A DNA stretch of 43,488 nt from JAHJUB01 sp041653615 [NCBI: Candidatus Ratteibacteria bacterium] (GCA_041653615.1 JBAZEZ010000015.1:1-43488), one strand, 5' to 3'. Positions 8,653 through 17,046 are shown, numbered from the stretch's first letter. Made by a program: numbers and translations. The notes: generated by a model not told the origin, from the sequence alone.

Positions 8653-8666
8653 AATCACCTCCTTTT
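8653..8666 (-). promoter_or_regulatory. orphan extended Shine-Dalgarno in the porin leader
   Basis: The minus strand reads AAAAGGAGGTGATT, complementary to the 16S rRNA 3' end over about 11 nt, yet 210 nt upstream of the porin start. The nearest start is a GTG 14 nt on, opening a 12-codon frame that ends in TAG. Confidence 0.45.
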
Positions 8667-8725
8667 CGGTTTTTATTTTCCTCTCCTTCCGGTAAGAACC
8701 GGGGTAGAGTTTTCCTATTGCCTGA

Positions 8726-8755
8726 ATTATAACACTATCTTTTTTTGTTTGTCAA
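8726..8755 (-). promoter_or_regulatory. strong promoter of the outer-membrane protein gene
   Basis: Perfect TTGACA (8755-8750) and TATAAT (8731-8726) on the minus strand are separated by 18 nt. The predicted leader to the ATG at 8441 is about 280 nt. Confidence 0.75.
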
Positions 8756-8772
8756 GTGCCTGTAGGGCTATC

Positions 8773-8861
8773 TGTAGTTGCCGAGGCTGCCCCGCAAAGA
8801 GACAGTTTTCTCTTCGCTTGTCCGGCGTAGCTACAAAACCAAAGAATGGTTGACGACTACA
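8773..8861. repeat. dispersed inverted repeat, TGTAGTTGCC family
   Basis: This copy starts TGTAGTTGCCGAGG and ends GGTTGACGACTACA, with a GAAGAG-type palindrome inside. It lies between the divergent porin and pta promoters. The other parts of this 545-bp gap hold the two promoters, the porin leader and a CGACCAT/ATGGTCG hairpin near 8610. Confidence 0.65.
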
Positions 8862-8947
8862 AATATGTTTACATGTCTGCTTGTAGTCCGCAGGAACAGT
8901 AATGACTTGTTTTATTGTTTGTATATTTATACCTTAATATAAGCAGT

Positions 8948-8978
8948 TTTGTCAAGCGTTCCGGAGTTATGTTATAAT
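8948..8978 (+). promoter_or_regulatory. pta promoter, probably leaderless
   Basis: TTGTCA (8949-8954) and an extended -10 TGTTATAAT (TATAAT at 8973-8978) are separated by 18 nt. Only 8 nt lie between the -10 box and the pta ATG, so the transcript should begin at or next to the start codon. Confidence 0.6.
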
Positions 8979-8986
8979 AATTTTTA

Positions 8987-10000
8987 ATGGTACTTTTTTT
9001 GGATGGGTTGAAAGAGCGGGCGCGCAAGGAAAAGAACCGGATTCTCTTTCCGGAGCCGGAAGATAAGCGTATCCTGGCCGCGTGCCGGATACTTAAGGAC
9101 GAAGGCCTGGCGGAACCGTTTTTGGTCGGCGACCCGGATAAGGCGAGGGTGATAGCGGAAGAAGAAGGGATAAACCTGATGGACATTGGATTCTTTAATC
9201 CGGCCGCGGATTCCGGCGGCAGTCATTTGGGGAAAGAGCTTTACAAGGTCAGGCGCCACAAGGGGATTAGCCCGGAAGAAGCGGATAAGTTAATTTTGGA
9301 CCCGATGTATTTTGCCACGATGCTTCTCTATTCCGAAGAAGCGGACGGCGTGGTAGCCGGAGCCAGCCACGCTACTTCCTGGACCTTCAAACCCCTCCTC
9401 CAAATCCTCCCGAAGGAACCCGGCATAAATTATGTTTCCTCTTATTTCGTGATGTCGGTTCCCAATTCTATTTACGGACACAAGGGTGTTTTTATCTACG
9501 CGGATTGCGGACTGATAACAAATCCGGACGCGGAACAACTGGCGGAGATTGCGATTGCTTCCGCCGATACGGCTAAAAATCTTTTTGAAATTGAGCCGAA
9601 GGTGGCACTCCTTTCTTTTTCCACCAAAGGCAGCGGTTATGACCCGTTAACGGTCAAGGTAGTTGACGCGACCCGGATTGCCAATCAGAAACGGCCGGAT
9701 CTGGCGATTGATGGTGAGCTGCAGGTAGACGCGGCGATGGTGCCGGAAGTTGCGGCCAAAAAGATGGCGGACAGCCCGGTGGCCGGCAAGGCGAACGTGC
9801 TTATTTTTCCGGACCTGAACAGCGGAAACATTGCCTATAAACTGACCCAGCGGCTGGCGAACGCCGAGGCTTGGGGACCGCTGGTTCAGGGATTGAGCAA
9901 GGCGGCCAGCGACCTTTCCCGGGGCTGCTCAGTAGAAGATATTGTTGCGGTAAGCACGATTGTGGCGGTGCAGGCGCAGCGGCTTAAGAGACGGGGATAA
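8987..10000 (+). CDS. pta: phosphate acetyltransferase
   Basis: The 337-residue protein is the short, PTA_PTB-domain-only form of Pta, which interconverts acetyl-CoA and acetyl phosphate in the cytosol. FPEPEDKRILAACRIL, EADGVVAGASHAT, LSFSTKGSG and ANVLIFPDLNSGNIAYKL are hallmark segments. There is no Shine-Dalgarno site; the ATG follows an extended -10 box by 8 nt. It precedes ackA by 95 bp, and the gap is filled by a GTCATTCTGAGCG palindrome. Together they make ATP and acetate from acetyl-CoA, or activate acetate. Confidence 0.97.
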   Translation: MVLFLDGLKERARKEKNRILFPEPEDKRILAACRILKDEGLAEPFLVGDPDKARVIAEEEGINLMDIGFFNPAADSGGSHLGKELYKVRRHKGISPEEADKLILDPMYFATMLLYSEEADGVVAGASHATSWTFKPLLQILPKEPGINYVSSYFVMSVPNSIYGHKGVFIYADCGLITNPDAEQLAEIAIASADTAKNLFEIEPKVALLSFSTKGSGYDPLTVKVVDATRIANQKRPDLAIDGELQVDAAMVPEVAAKKMADSPVAGKANVLIFPDLNSGNIAYKLTQRLANAEAWGPLVQGLSKAASDLSRGCSVEDIVAVSTIVAVQAQRLKRRG

Positions 10001-10015
10001 CGCTTTTAAATATTT

Positions 10016-10083
10016 TGTCATTCTGAGCGATAGCGAAGAATCTCGTTGTTAAAGATAGATCCTTCGTTTCGCTCAGGATGACA
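10016..10083. repeat. GTCATTCTGAGCG-family palindrome between pta and ackA
   Basis: TTGTCATTCTGAGCGATAGC and the inverted CGCTCAGGATGACA with the GAATCTC/GATCCTTCG interior form the well-known dispersed palindrome. It takes up nearly the whole pta-ackA gap. Confidence 0.8.
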
Positions 10084-10095
10084 AGTCAATAATCA

Positions 10096-11433
10096 ATGCT
10101 GATACTTACCTTAAATTGCGGAAGTTCCTCGGTCAAATACCTCCTTTACGATTGGAAACAGAAGCGGCCGGTCGCCAAGGGCATGGTGGAGCGGGTGACG
10201 GTCGGCGGGAGTTATATCACTCACGAGATTACCAATCTGAAGCCGATTACCATCAAACGGGAGTGTGGTGACCACCGCACCGCTATTGCTTTAATTATGG
10301 AAGTGTTGCAGCATCCGGAATTTGGCGTGATTAAAGACCTGAGTGAAATTGTCGCGGTGGGGCACCGGGTAGTGCACGGAGGCGAACGGTTTACCTGCTC
10401 GACCAGGATTGATGATGAGGTGTTAAGGGTAATTAAGACGACCTCTTTTTTGGCGCCGCTCCATAATCCGCCCAACATCTCCGGTATCGAAGGCGCGATG
10501 GAAGTACTCCCGGATGTTCCCCATATTGCGGTTTTCGACACGGCTTGGCACCAAACGATACCGGAATACGCCTACATCTATGCTTTGCCTTATGAATGGT
10601 ACCAGAAGTACGGGGTGCGCCGCTATGGATTTCACGGCACCAGCCTGCTTTACGTGGCCAAGAGAGCCGCGGTTCTCTTGGGTAAGGACCCTTTTGAAGT
10701 CAATCTTGTTTCCTGCCATATCGGTAACGGCGTTAGCGTGAACGCGGTTCGGAACGGACTTTCCGTCGATACCAGCATGGGGTTTACTCCATTGGAAGGC
10801 CTGGTGATGGGTACGCGGCCCGGTGACCATGATGCCGCCATTGACTTTTTTGTGATGGAAAAGGAGAACCTGTCCGGCAAGGAGATGGATGATATTTTGA
10901 ATAAGAAGAGCGGCATTTTGGGAATTACCGGAAAATTCACCGACCGACGCGATGTTCTGAAAGCGGCGGCCGAAGGAGACCCCCGTTGTAAACTGGCGTT
11001 AGCGATTGAGGCCTATCGGCTCAAGAAATATATCGGCGCCTATTGCGCGGCGCTGGGCCGGGTGGACGCCCTTATTTTTACGGCCGGCGTCGGAGAATTG
11101 TCGGCTGATATCCGGCGGATAGTTCTGGAGGGTTTAGCCGGGCTTTCCATTAAATTTGATTTGGAGAAGAACAATCTGGCACGGAGCCGCAACGCGGAAT
11201 TTGACATTTCCGCTCCGGATTCCGGGGTCAAGATTTTCATCATACCGACCGACGAGGAAATGGTTTTTGTGGAAGATACGGTTGCCATCCTGGAGAACCG
11301 TTATGGTCTCCACACCCAATTCACCTATTCGTTTCAGGCGAAGGATTATGTTAACAGGATAAGGTATTCGGCTTTTGAGGAAGAAGTCAGGTGCAAGCCG
11401 GAGGTCGCCGGGATAGTGGCGATGCCGAATTAA
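10096..11433 (+). CDS. ackA: acetate kinase
   Basis: AckA converts acetyl phosphate and ADP to acetate and ATP. The ASKHA-type sequence starts LTLNCGSSSVKY (N7), with GHRVVHGG, FDTAWH, RRYGFHGTS, NLVSCHIGNGVS and FTAGVGE in order, covering the substrate and nucleotide sites. The family usually ends about 400 residues; this protein is 445, with about 40 extra residues after the IPTDEE segment. No Shine-Dalgarno site is visible before the ATG. It is paired with pta upstream. Confidence 0.97.
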   Translation: MLILTLNCGSSSVKYLLYDWKQKRPVAKGMVERVTVGGSYITHEITNLKPITIKRECGDHRTAIALIMEVLQHPEFGVIKDLSEIVAVGHRVVHGGERFTCSTRIDDEVLRVIKTTSFLAPLHNPPNISGIEGAMEVLPDVPHIAVFDTAWHQTIPEYAYIYALPYEWYQKYGVRRYGFHGTSLLYVAKRAAVLLGKDPFEVNLVSCHIGNGVSVNAVRNGLSVDTSMGFTPLEGLVMGTRPGDHDAAIDFFVMEKENLSGKEMDDILNKKSGILGITGKFTDRRDVLKAAAEGDPRCKLALAIEAYRLKKYIGAYCAALGRVDALIFTAGVGELSADIRRIVLEGLAGLSIKFDLEKNNLARSRNAEFDISAPDSGVKIFIIPTDEEMVFVEDTVAILENRYGLHTQFTYSFQAKDYVNRIRYSAFEEEVRCKPEVAGIVAMPN

Positions 11434-11435
11434 TA

Positions 11436-11547
11436 GGACGCAGATTGTCGCAGATACAGACTTAAAGATTACTTTATACTTTGAAAGAAATACTTTAAAT
11501 AATTATCATTTAGCGTTATCCTGCTGTTTCTGCGCATATCTGCGTCC
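11436..11547. repeat. dispersed inverted repeat A1 (GGACGCAGAT...ATCTGCGTCC)
   Basis: A 112-bp element with 10-bp perfect inverted ends and extended sub-terminal pairing (CGCAGATACAG / CTGTTTCTGCG). It ends 14 bp before the hisB start. Inside, TTGAAA and TATCAT with 17 nt spacing point toward hisB. Copy A2 shares a block of about 45 bp. Confidence 0.85.
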
Positions 11548-11561
11548 AAAAAGGAATTTTT

Positions 11562-12152
11562 ATGAAAAGAAAAGCAGAGGTTTACCGGAAGACGAAGGAG
11601 ACGGAAATTTCCGTCGTGCTTAATCTTGATGGTTCCGGTGTCGCGGATATTGAAATTCCGATCGGGTTTCTGGCGCATCTGATTACTGCTTTGACCCAGC
11701 ACAGCCTGATGGATTTAAAAATTCGGGCCAAGGGTGATTTGGAAGTGGACCAGCACCACCTTACGGAAGACCTGGGTTTGGTGTTGGGCCAGGCGCTGGC
11801 AAAAGCGTTATCCGACAAAAAGGGTATCATGCGTTTTGGTTTTGTCGCTGTTCCGATGGATGAGGCGTTGGTGGAGACCACCGTGGATATTTCCGGCCGG
11901 CCCTTCCTTTTTCTGAAATTACCCCGTTTGCCCCGGGACAAAGGGCACTTTGAATTTAGCGATGCCCGGGAATTTCTGAATGCTTTTGTAAAAACTTCGG
12001 GTATTACTCTGCACGCTGAAACCCGTCGCGGCCAGAACCAGCACCATATTTTGGAGGCGCTTTTTAAAAGTCTGGGCCGGGCGGTGAAAGAGGCGGTTTC
12101 TCCGGAGCCGCGTCTTAAGGGTAATGTTCCGTCGACAAAAGGGGAATTATAA
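11562..12152 (+). CDS. hisB: imidazoleglycerol-phosphate dehydratase
   Basis: This 196-residue enzyme does the sixth step of histidine synthesis, IGP to imidazole acetol phosphate, using Mn. The two metal-binding repeats are visible: DQHHLTEDLG near 66-75 and GQNQHHILEALFKSLGRA near 151-168, plus GFLAHLITALTQHS near the start. It is the monofunctional form without a phosphatase domain. No other his gene is near. AAGGA lies 6 nt before the ATG, directly after repeat A1. Confidence 0.93.
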   Translation: MKRKAEVYRKTKETEISVVLNLDGSGVADIEIPIGFLAHLITALTQHSLMDLKIRAKGDLEVDQHHLTEDLGLVLGQALAKALSDKKGIMRFGFVAVPMDEALVETTVDISGRPFLFLKLPRLPRDKGHFEFSDAREFLNAFVKTSGITLHAETRRGQNQHHILEALFKSLGRAVKEAVSPEPRLKGNVPSTKGEL

Positions 12153-12168
12153 ACTACAAAAACGTGCC

Positions 12169-12226
12169 TGTAGTTGCCAAGCTTGCTTGGCGTCATTAAA
12201 AGAGACCGGCAAGCCGGGCAACTACG
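12169..12226. repeat. dispersed inverted repeat, TGTAGTTGCC family
   Basis: The copy starts TGTAGTTGCCAAGCTTGCTT and ends AAGCCGGGCAACTACG, with CCAAGC/GCTTGG hairpins inside. It lies between hisB and the DUF5665-like gene. Confidence 0.65.
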
Positions 12227-12254
12227 TCAAGATAGTCAAGATGACAGACAAAAA

Positions 12255-12617
12255 ATGAGCGAAATTGAGCGCAAATTAGAAGAGGAAAAGAAAGAGGAAG
12301 TAGAGTTTTTGCTGCCGCACCAGGTGGATACGGTTGTTCAACAATTGAGGAAGGCTTTAGCTTCCGACACTCAGGAACTCCTCCACATGATGAAGAACCC
12401 GCGGAAGTTCATGTGGCAAAACTTTATGCTGGGGGTAGTACGCGGTCTGGGCATTGCTTTCGGAATGACAATTCTGGGCGCTTTGCTGGTCGCCTTTTTT
12501 TTCATCGTTTTGCGCTGGATGGAACACCTGCCCCTGATCGGCGGTTTTGTGCACCACATCGTTAACCTTATCCGGGATTTTATGAGCCAGCAGAAAGTGC
12601 CGGTAAATATAAAATAA
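12255..12617 (+). CDS. small membrane protein, DUF5665-like
   Basis: The 120-residue protein has a charged N-terminal helix (MSEIERKLEEEKKEEVEF), a middle segment FMWQNFMLGVVRGLGIAFG and one long hydrophobic segment (about 66-90) followed by LPLIGGFVHHIV. The order, with the N-F-x-x-G-x-x-R-G-x-G signature before the membrane segment, fits the uncharacterised DUF5665 group of small single-pass or hairpin membrane proteins. Function is unknown. The ATG at 12255 lacks a good ribosome site; a longer frame would read into the upstream repeat and is rejected. Confidence 0.6.
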   Translation: MSEIERKLEEEKKEEVEFLLPHQVDTVVQQLRKALASDTQELLHMMKNPRKFMWQNFMLGVVRGLGIAFGMTILGALLVAFFFIVLRWMEHLPLIGGFVHHIVNLIRDFMSQQKVPVNIK

Positions 12618-12620
12618 TCT

Positions 12621-12744
12621 GGACGCAGATTACCTCCGATAATCGCAGATACAGATTAAGAGATTAATTTAGAGAATTATCAAGAAATACTTTAAATAAT
12701 TATCATTTAGCGTTATCCTGCTGTTTCTGCGCATATCTGCGTCC
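12621..12744. repeat. dispersed inverted repeat A2 (GGACGCAGAT...ATCTGCGTCC)
   Basis: A 124-bp copy of the A family whose right half is almost identical to A1. It ends 10 bp before the start of the polyprenyl-phosphate transferase gene. Confidence 0.85.
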
Positions 12745-12754
12745 TATTATATCT

Positions 12755-13822
12755 ATGTGGAATTTTGTTTATCTTGCCGCGTTCCTGCTTAGTCTGGTTC
12801 TTTCCCTGCTCCTGACTCCGTTTTTTCGCAAGGTCGCCCTGGCCGGGGGGATAATGGATTATCCCGCGGCGCGTAAGGTCCATCAGGTTCCCACCCCGCT
12901 CCTGGGAGGCGCCGGGCTTCTCTTCTCTTTTCTGGTCACCGTCCTGCTCGGTTTTATCGTTGTCGCTTTTTTGCGTCCGCTGTTGCCGCAGGGAATTATT
13001 GAAAACTTACCCGGCGCTTTTAATGTCCTGCCCAGACTTTTAATTATCATCGCCGGCGGCGTGCTCATCTTTCTCCTGGGTTTGGTTGACGACCTGGTCG
13101 GACTTAAGGCCGGGTGGAAGTTATTGGGCCAGAGTTTAATTGCCTTGCTGCTCTTTTTTTTGGGTCTGCGGATTTCTCTCTTTGTGCCGAATTTTCTATT
13201 CTCCATGGTGTTGACCGTGGGTTGGTTTCTGTTAATTACTAACAGTTTTAATCTTCTGGACAACATGGACGGTCTGGCGGCCGGAACCGGCCTGATTTCC
13301 GCCTTGCTTTTTTTCCTTTACGCGGTCGGCAACGGCGCGCTTTTTATTTCAACGCTGCTGGCGGTTTTTGCCGGAGCGGTCCTCGGATTTCTGCGTTATA
13401 ATTTTCCGCCGGCCAAGATATTCCTGGGCGAATCCGGCAGTACTTTTATCGGCTATTTTCTGGCGGTCATTTCTATAACCGCCACTTTTTATTATCAGAA
13501 AGCGCCGTCTTACCTGCCGGTGCTGGCGCCGATTTTTATCCTGGCCATTCCGCTTTTTGACACCCTTTCGGTGGTGGTTATCCGTTTCCGGGAGGGACGC
13601 TCAATCTTTACGGCGGGCAGGGACCATCTGTCGCACCGGCTTCTGAAGTTTGGTCTCACGAAGCAGGAATCGGTGGTGGTCATCTATTTGCTGGCGTTGG
13701 GTCTGGGCCTGCCGGCGCTGGTTTTAGGAAGAATTCCGCTGGCCGGAGGATTAGTCCTTTTATTTCAAGCCCTGCTTTTTTTGGGGATACTGACGATACT
13801 GGAAAAGAAGGAAAAGACATGA
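12755..13822 (+). CDS. undecaprenyl-phosphate sugar-1-phosphate transferase (WecA/TagO-like)
   Basis: This 355-residue protein is predicted to join a UDP-sugar, probably UDP-GlcNAc, to undecaprenyl phosphate in the inner membrane, the first step of O-antigen, capsule or teichoic-type polymers. It has about ten membrane segments and the family motifs HQVPTPLLGG (43-52), LVDDLVGL (110-117), NSFNLLDNMDGLAAG (163-177), FLGESGSTFIGYF (224-235) and the cytoplasmic DHLSHRLLKFG (290-300). WecA/TagO is favoured over MraY because of the HLSHRL loop and lack of cell-division neighbours. The stop overlaps the pyrF ATG. Confidence 0.88.
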   Translation: MWNFVYLAAFLLSLVLSLLLTPFFRKVALAGGIMDYPAARKVHQVPTPLLGGAGLLFSFLVTVLLGFIVVAFLRPLLPQGIIENLPGAFNVLPRLLIIIAGGVLIFLLGLVDDLVGLKAGWKLLGQSLIALLLFFLGLRISLFVPNFLFSMVLTVGWFLLITNSFNLLDNMDGLAAGTGLISALLFFLYAVGNGALFISTLLAVFAGAVLGFLRYNFPPAKIFLGESGSTFIGYFLAVISITATFYYQKAPSYLPVLAPIFILAIPLFDTLSVVVIRFREGRSIFTAGRDHLSHRLLKFGLTKQESVVVIYLLALGLGLPALVLGRIPLAGGLVLLFQALLFLGILTILEKKEKT

Positions 13823-14553
13823 CGGACAAAATCATTATCGCGTTGGATTACGATAACCGGGCAGATGCCCTGAAACTGGTTGAAAACCTGTCCGGCGCAA
13901 TCTCTTTTTACAAGGTTGGTCTGGAACTTTACGCGTCGGCCGGTCCGGAAATCATCCGGGAACTGAAGGCGAAAGGTTTGAAGGTTTTTTTAGACCTGAA
14001 ATTTTTTGACATTCCCAACACGGTGGCGAAGGCCAGCCGGGCGGCTGTTTCCCTGGGCGTTGATATTTTTAATCTTCATCTCCTGGCCGGACCGGAAGTG
14101 TTGATTGCCGCGAAGGAAGCGACGCGGGAAGAAGCGGCGCGGAAAAGTCGACCAGCGCCTAAAATTTTGGGCGTCACCATCCTTACCAGCAGCAGCGGAG
14201 CCGAATGGCAGAGTCTCGGACTGAATTACGAGGTGCCGGGGTTGGTTATGCGTTTGACGGAAAGAGCGAAGGATGCTGGTTTGGACGGAGTGGTGGCCTC
14301 GGCTCAGGATGCGAAGGTGATTAAAGAACGTTTCGGCAAAGATTTTTTAGTGGTTTCCCCGGGGATTAGAAGTTGTAACGAAGGGGACCGCGTTCGCCAT
14401 AGCTCACCGTTACTGCGAGCGAAGGCGGACGATCAAAAGCGCACTTTTTCCGCTCAAGAAGCCTTTACTGCCGGCAGTGATTACATCGTAGTCGGCCGGC
14501 CTGTTACCCGGGCGCCTGACCCGAAAAAGGCATGTTTGGAGTTACTAAAATAA
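13819..14553 (+). CDS. pyrF: orotidine 5'-phosphate decarboxylase
   Basis: PyrF makes UMP from OMP. The 244-residue TIM barrel shows IIALDYDN at the start, the catalytic DLKFFDIPNTV (D59, K61, D64) and the phosphate-binding DYIVVGRPVTRA. Between GIR (182-184) and DDQKR (204-208) there are about 12 more residues than usual. The DNA of this stretch is an imperfect palindrome (CCGCGTTCGC 14388-14397 with GCGAAGGCGG 14419-14428), which suggests an in-frame repeat insertion in a surface loop. It overlaps the preceding gene by 4 bp (ATGA) and is probably co-transcribed. Confidence 0.95.
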   Translation: MTDKIIIALDYDNRADALKLVENLSGAISFYKVGLELYASAGPEIIRELKAKGLKVFLDLKFFDIPNTVAKASRAAVSLGVDIFNLHLLAGPEVLIAAKEATREEAARKSRPAPKILGVTILTSSSGAEWQSLGLNYEVPGLVMRLTERAKDAGLDGVVASAQDAKVIKERFGKDFLVVSPGIRSCNEGDRVRHSSPLLRAKADDQKRTFSAQEAFTAGSDYIVVGRPVTRAPDPKKACLELLK

Positions 14554-14558
14554 TACTT

Positions 14559-14623
14559 GTCACCCTGAGCGAAATGTCTCGCATCTTAAAGATGAGATTC
14601 TTCAGCTTCACTTCAGAATGACA
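14559..14623. repeat. GTCATTCTGAGCG-family palindrome after pyrF
   Basis: TGTCACCCTGAGCG and the inverted CTTCAGAATGACA flank GAGATTCTTC/GTCTCGC sequences, a diverged copy of the repeat at 10016. An ATG inside it (14618) is in frame with the protease gene but is not its likely start. Confidence 0.75.
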
Positions 14624-14635
14624 CCAATAAAAACT

Positions 14636-15898
14636 ATGGAAACTATAAAACTGAAAAATGGAATTGAAGTTATCCTGAAGCCGATGTCGGGTTTTAGCTC
14701 TGTTACCACCGGTATTTGGGTGCGGACCGGAAGCCGTTACGAGAAACACTCGGAAAACGGTTCGGCGCATTTTTTGGAACATCTGCTCTTTAAGGGAACC
14801 CAAAAACGCACTTGCGAAGAATTAAAGCGGATAGTGGAAGGTGTCGGTGGACTTTTTAACGCGTTCACGTCCGAAGAGGTGACCTGTTATTACATCAAGA
14901 TGCCTCTGGCCAAACATCTTTCCCTGTCTCTGGATGTCCTTTCGGATATGGTTATCAGGCCTAGTTTGCCCAAGGAAGAGTTTGAAAAGGAGCGGAACGT
15001 CATTTTGGAAGAGATTAAGATGTACCTTGATATTCCGGCCGCCCACGTCCAGGAACTTTTCAGCGAACTGCTTTTTCCCGGTCATCCGCTGGGCTGGTTT
15101 ATCGCGGGAACGCCGGAAACGGTAAAAGGCTTGACGCGCGACCGGTTATTTGAATACTGGCAGCGTTTTTATCGGGGGAACTCTATCGTGGTGAGCATTG
15201 CCGGGGATTTCGACCCGGATAAAGCCCGAAAAGAAGCAGCGGATTTTTTGGAGCCGGTTGCCGAAGGCGAAGGACCGCATTTTTTGCCGGTGGTGGAAAA
15301 GAAGCCGGGTCCGAGCTTCTCTTTGTTTGCCAAAGAGACGGAACAGGTCCACTTATGCCTGGGCGGGCGCGGCGTTTCCGTTGACGACGAAAGACGCTGG
15401 GCGCTTTCCCTGTTGAGCGTAATTCTGGGTGGTAACATGAGCAGCCGCCTCTTTGCTGAGGTGCGTGAAAAACGCGGGCTGGCTTATCAGATTTCGGCCG
15501 GCGCGTCTTCCTACGCGGACGCCGGAATATTTGAAATTGAAGCCGGTACCTCCGCGACAACTCTAAAGGAAGCGCTTAAAGTAATTTTGGCCGAGTTGGC
15601 GCGGATAAAAGAAGAGCCGGTGCCCGGAGAGGAGTTGACCCGCGCCCGGGATTTTGTAATCGGCCAGATGCAGCTTGCTCTGGAGGGTACCTCCGAGTAC
15701 ATGAAGTTTTTGGCCGGTCAGTTAATTACCCGCCGGCGGATTGAAACTCCGGAGGAGATTGTCGCTAAAATATCGAAGGTTACCGCCGGGGAAATAAGGG
15801 CCGTTGCCCGGGAAATTCTAACCGGGGATAATCTTAACCTTTCTTTAATCGGTCCGAAAGAAAGCCAGGAAGGGATAAGGGAACTCGTGCGGTTGTAG
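14636..15898 (+). CDS. zinc peptidase, M16 (pitrilysin/processing peptidase) family
   Basis: The 420-residue protein has the inverted zinc motif HFLEH (H45, E48, H49) and a distal Glu ligand near 125-126 (VILEEI), followed by the usual second, non-catalytic M16C domain with RGLAYQISAG near 285. It is a single-module M16B-type protease resembling YmxG/PqqL-type processing peptidases. No signal peptide is seen, so it is probably cytoplasmic. The ATG at 14636 is preferred over 14618, which lies in a dispersed repeat. The substrate is unknown. Confidence 0.92.
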   Translation: METIKLKNGIEVILKPMSGFSSVTTGIWVRTGSRYEKHSENGSAHFLEHLLFKGTQKRTCEELKRIVEGVGGLFNAFTSEEVTCYYIKMPLAKHLSLSLDVLSDMVIRPSLPKEEFEKERNVILEEIKMYLDIPAAHVQELFSELLFPGHPLGWFIAGTPETVKGLTRDRLFEYWQRFYRGNSIVVSIAGDFDPDKARKEAADFLEPVAEGEGPHFLPVVEKKPGPSFSLFAKETEQVHLCLGGRGVSVDDERRWALSLLSVILGGNMSSRLFAEVREKRGLAYQISAGASSYADAGIFEIEAGTSATTLKEALKVILAELARIKEEPVPGEELTRARDFVIGQMQLALEGTSEYMKFLAGQLITRRRIETPEEIVAKISKVTAGEIRAVAREILTGDNLNLSLIGPKESQEGIRELVRL

Positions 15899-15979
15899 TC
15901 ATTGCGAGCGTATTTTGCGCGGCAATCTCGTTTTCACGGTTGGGATTGCCACGTCACAAACAACGCTCCTCGCAATGAC
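15898..15979. repeat. GTCATTGCGAG-family palindrome
   Basis: GTCATTGCGAGCG and CGCTCCTCGCAATGAC are inverted ends around GGCAATCTCG/GGGATTGCC, the classic dispersed palindrome. It fills the 92-bp gap before the permease gene. Confidence 0.8.
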
Positions 15980-15990
15980 GCATAATTTCA

Positions 15991-17046
15991 ATGGAATTAC
16001 TTCGTCGGTTGCGTTTGGAACGGCCTATCGCTTACCTCAGTTTTTGGGTGCTCCTGGTTCTTTACGCGTCCGGATTGTTCGCCGATTTTCTGGCTCCCTA
16101 CCCTTATGACCAGCAGGAACGTTCCAAACCTTTTTGCCCGCCGACCCAAATCAGTTTCCGGGAAGTAAACGGGAGATGGCACATCCGGCCTTTTGTTTAT
16201 AACTATGTGCCTCCGTCCGGCGAATCATTTTTTTACCGTAAAGATACCGCCAAGCCGTATTTTATAAATTTCTGGGTAAAAGGGCGCCCCCGCAAAATTT
16301 TCGGGCTGATTCCGCTTGACCGTTATTTTTTCGGTTGCCCGGAACCGGCGCGGGTCTATCTTCTGGGCAGCGACCAGTTTGGCCGGGACCTTTTCAGCCG
16401 CCTGCTTTTCGGAAGCCGGGTTTCACTTTCCATCGGTCTGGTAGGGGTGAGTATTTCGTTTCTGCTGGGGCTCTTTTTCGGCGGAGCGGCCGGTTACTAC
16501 GGTGGAAAAATTGACAACCTGTTGATGCGTCTCTCGGAACTTTTAATGGCTTTTCCCGGCTTTTTCCTGATTTTAGCGCTCCGGGCCGTTTTCCCGGCTA
16601 CGCTTTCTTCCTTTCAGGTTTACCTGATGGTAGTCGTGATTCTTTCCCTGATTGGCTGGGCCGGTCTGGCGCGGGTGGTGCGGGGCATGGTCCTTTCCAT
16701 TCGCGAGGAGGACTTTATCCTGGCGGCGCGCGCCCTGGGTTTTTCCGACCGGCGCATCATCTGGCGCCACGTTATTCCCCAGACTTTTTCTTACACCATC
16801 ACCGCCATCACCCTTTCGGTGCCCGGCTACATCCTGGGCGAGTCCGCGCTCTCCCTCCTGGGCCTGGGAATTCAGGAACCGCAGGCGAGTTGGGGCAATA
16901 TTCTTTCTTCCGCGATGGGGAGCCTGGAGGTGATTCTTTATCACGCCTGGATGCTGATTCCGGGGCTGCTTATTTTCATTACGGTCCTGGCCTATAATTT
17001 GTTGGGCGACGGGTTGCGGGAGATTTTAGGGGTTGCTCAACAATAA
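15991..17046 (+). CDS. ABC transporter permease, DppC/OppC type
   Basis: The 351-residue protein has an N-terminal membrane segment (20-35), a periplasmic stretch of about 100 residues, then [20 protein letters not shown], the signature that opens the permease domain in DppC/OppC proteins. Four or five more membrane segments follow. The EAA-type loop is [21 protein letters not shown]. The usual partner permease, ATPases and binding protein are not adjacent, so this is an orphan subunit here. It probably imports peptides or similar small solutes. No ribosome site is evident; the upstream gap is a repeat. Confidence 0.92.
   Translation: MELLRRLRLERPIAYLSFWVLLVLYASGLFADFLAPYPYDQQERSKPFCPPTQISFREVNGRWHIRPFVYNYVPPSGESFFYRKDTAKPYFINFWVKGRPRKIFGLIPLDRYFFGCPEPARVYLLGSDQFGRDLFSRLLFGSRVSLSIGLVGVSISFLLGLFFGGAAGYYGGKIDNLLMRLSELLMAFPGFFLILALRAVFPATLSSFQVYLMVVVILSLIGWAGLARVVRGMVLSIREEDFILAARALGFSDRRIIWRHVIPQTFSYTITAITLSVPGYILGESALSLLGLGIQEPQASWGNILSSAMGSLEVILYHAWMLIPGLLIFITVLAYNLLGDGLREILGVAQQ

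Noticed and set aside
12755-13822. MraY (peptidoglycan) identity for the polyprenyl-phosphate transferase
   Set aside because: Motifs and the HLSHRL loop fit the WecA/TagO group better, and no mur or fts genes are near.
14618-14635. ATG at 14618 as start of the M16 peptidase
   Set aside because: It lies in the inverted end of a dispersed repeat; ATG 14636 gives the family's usual N-terminus.
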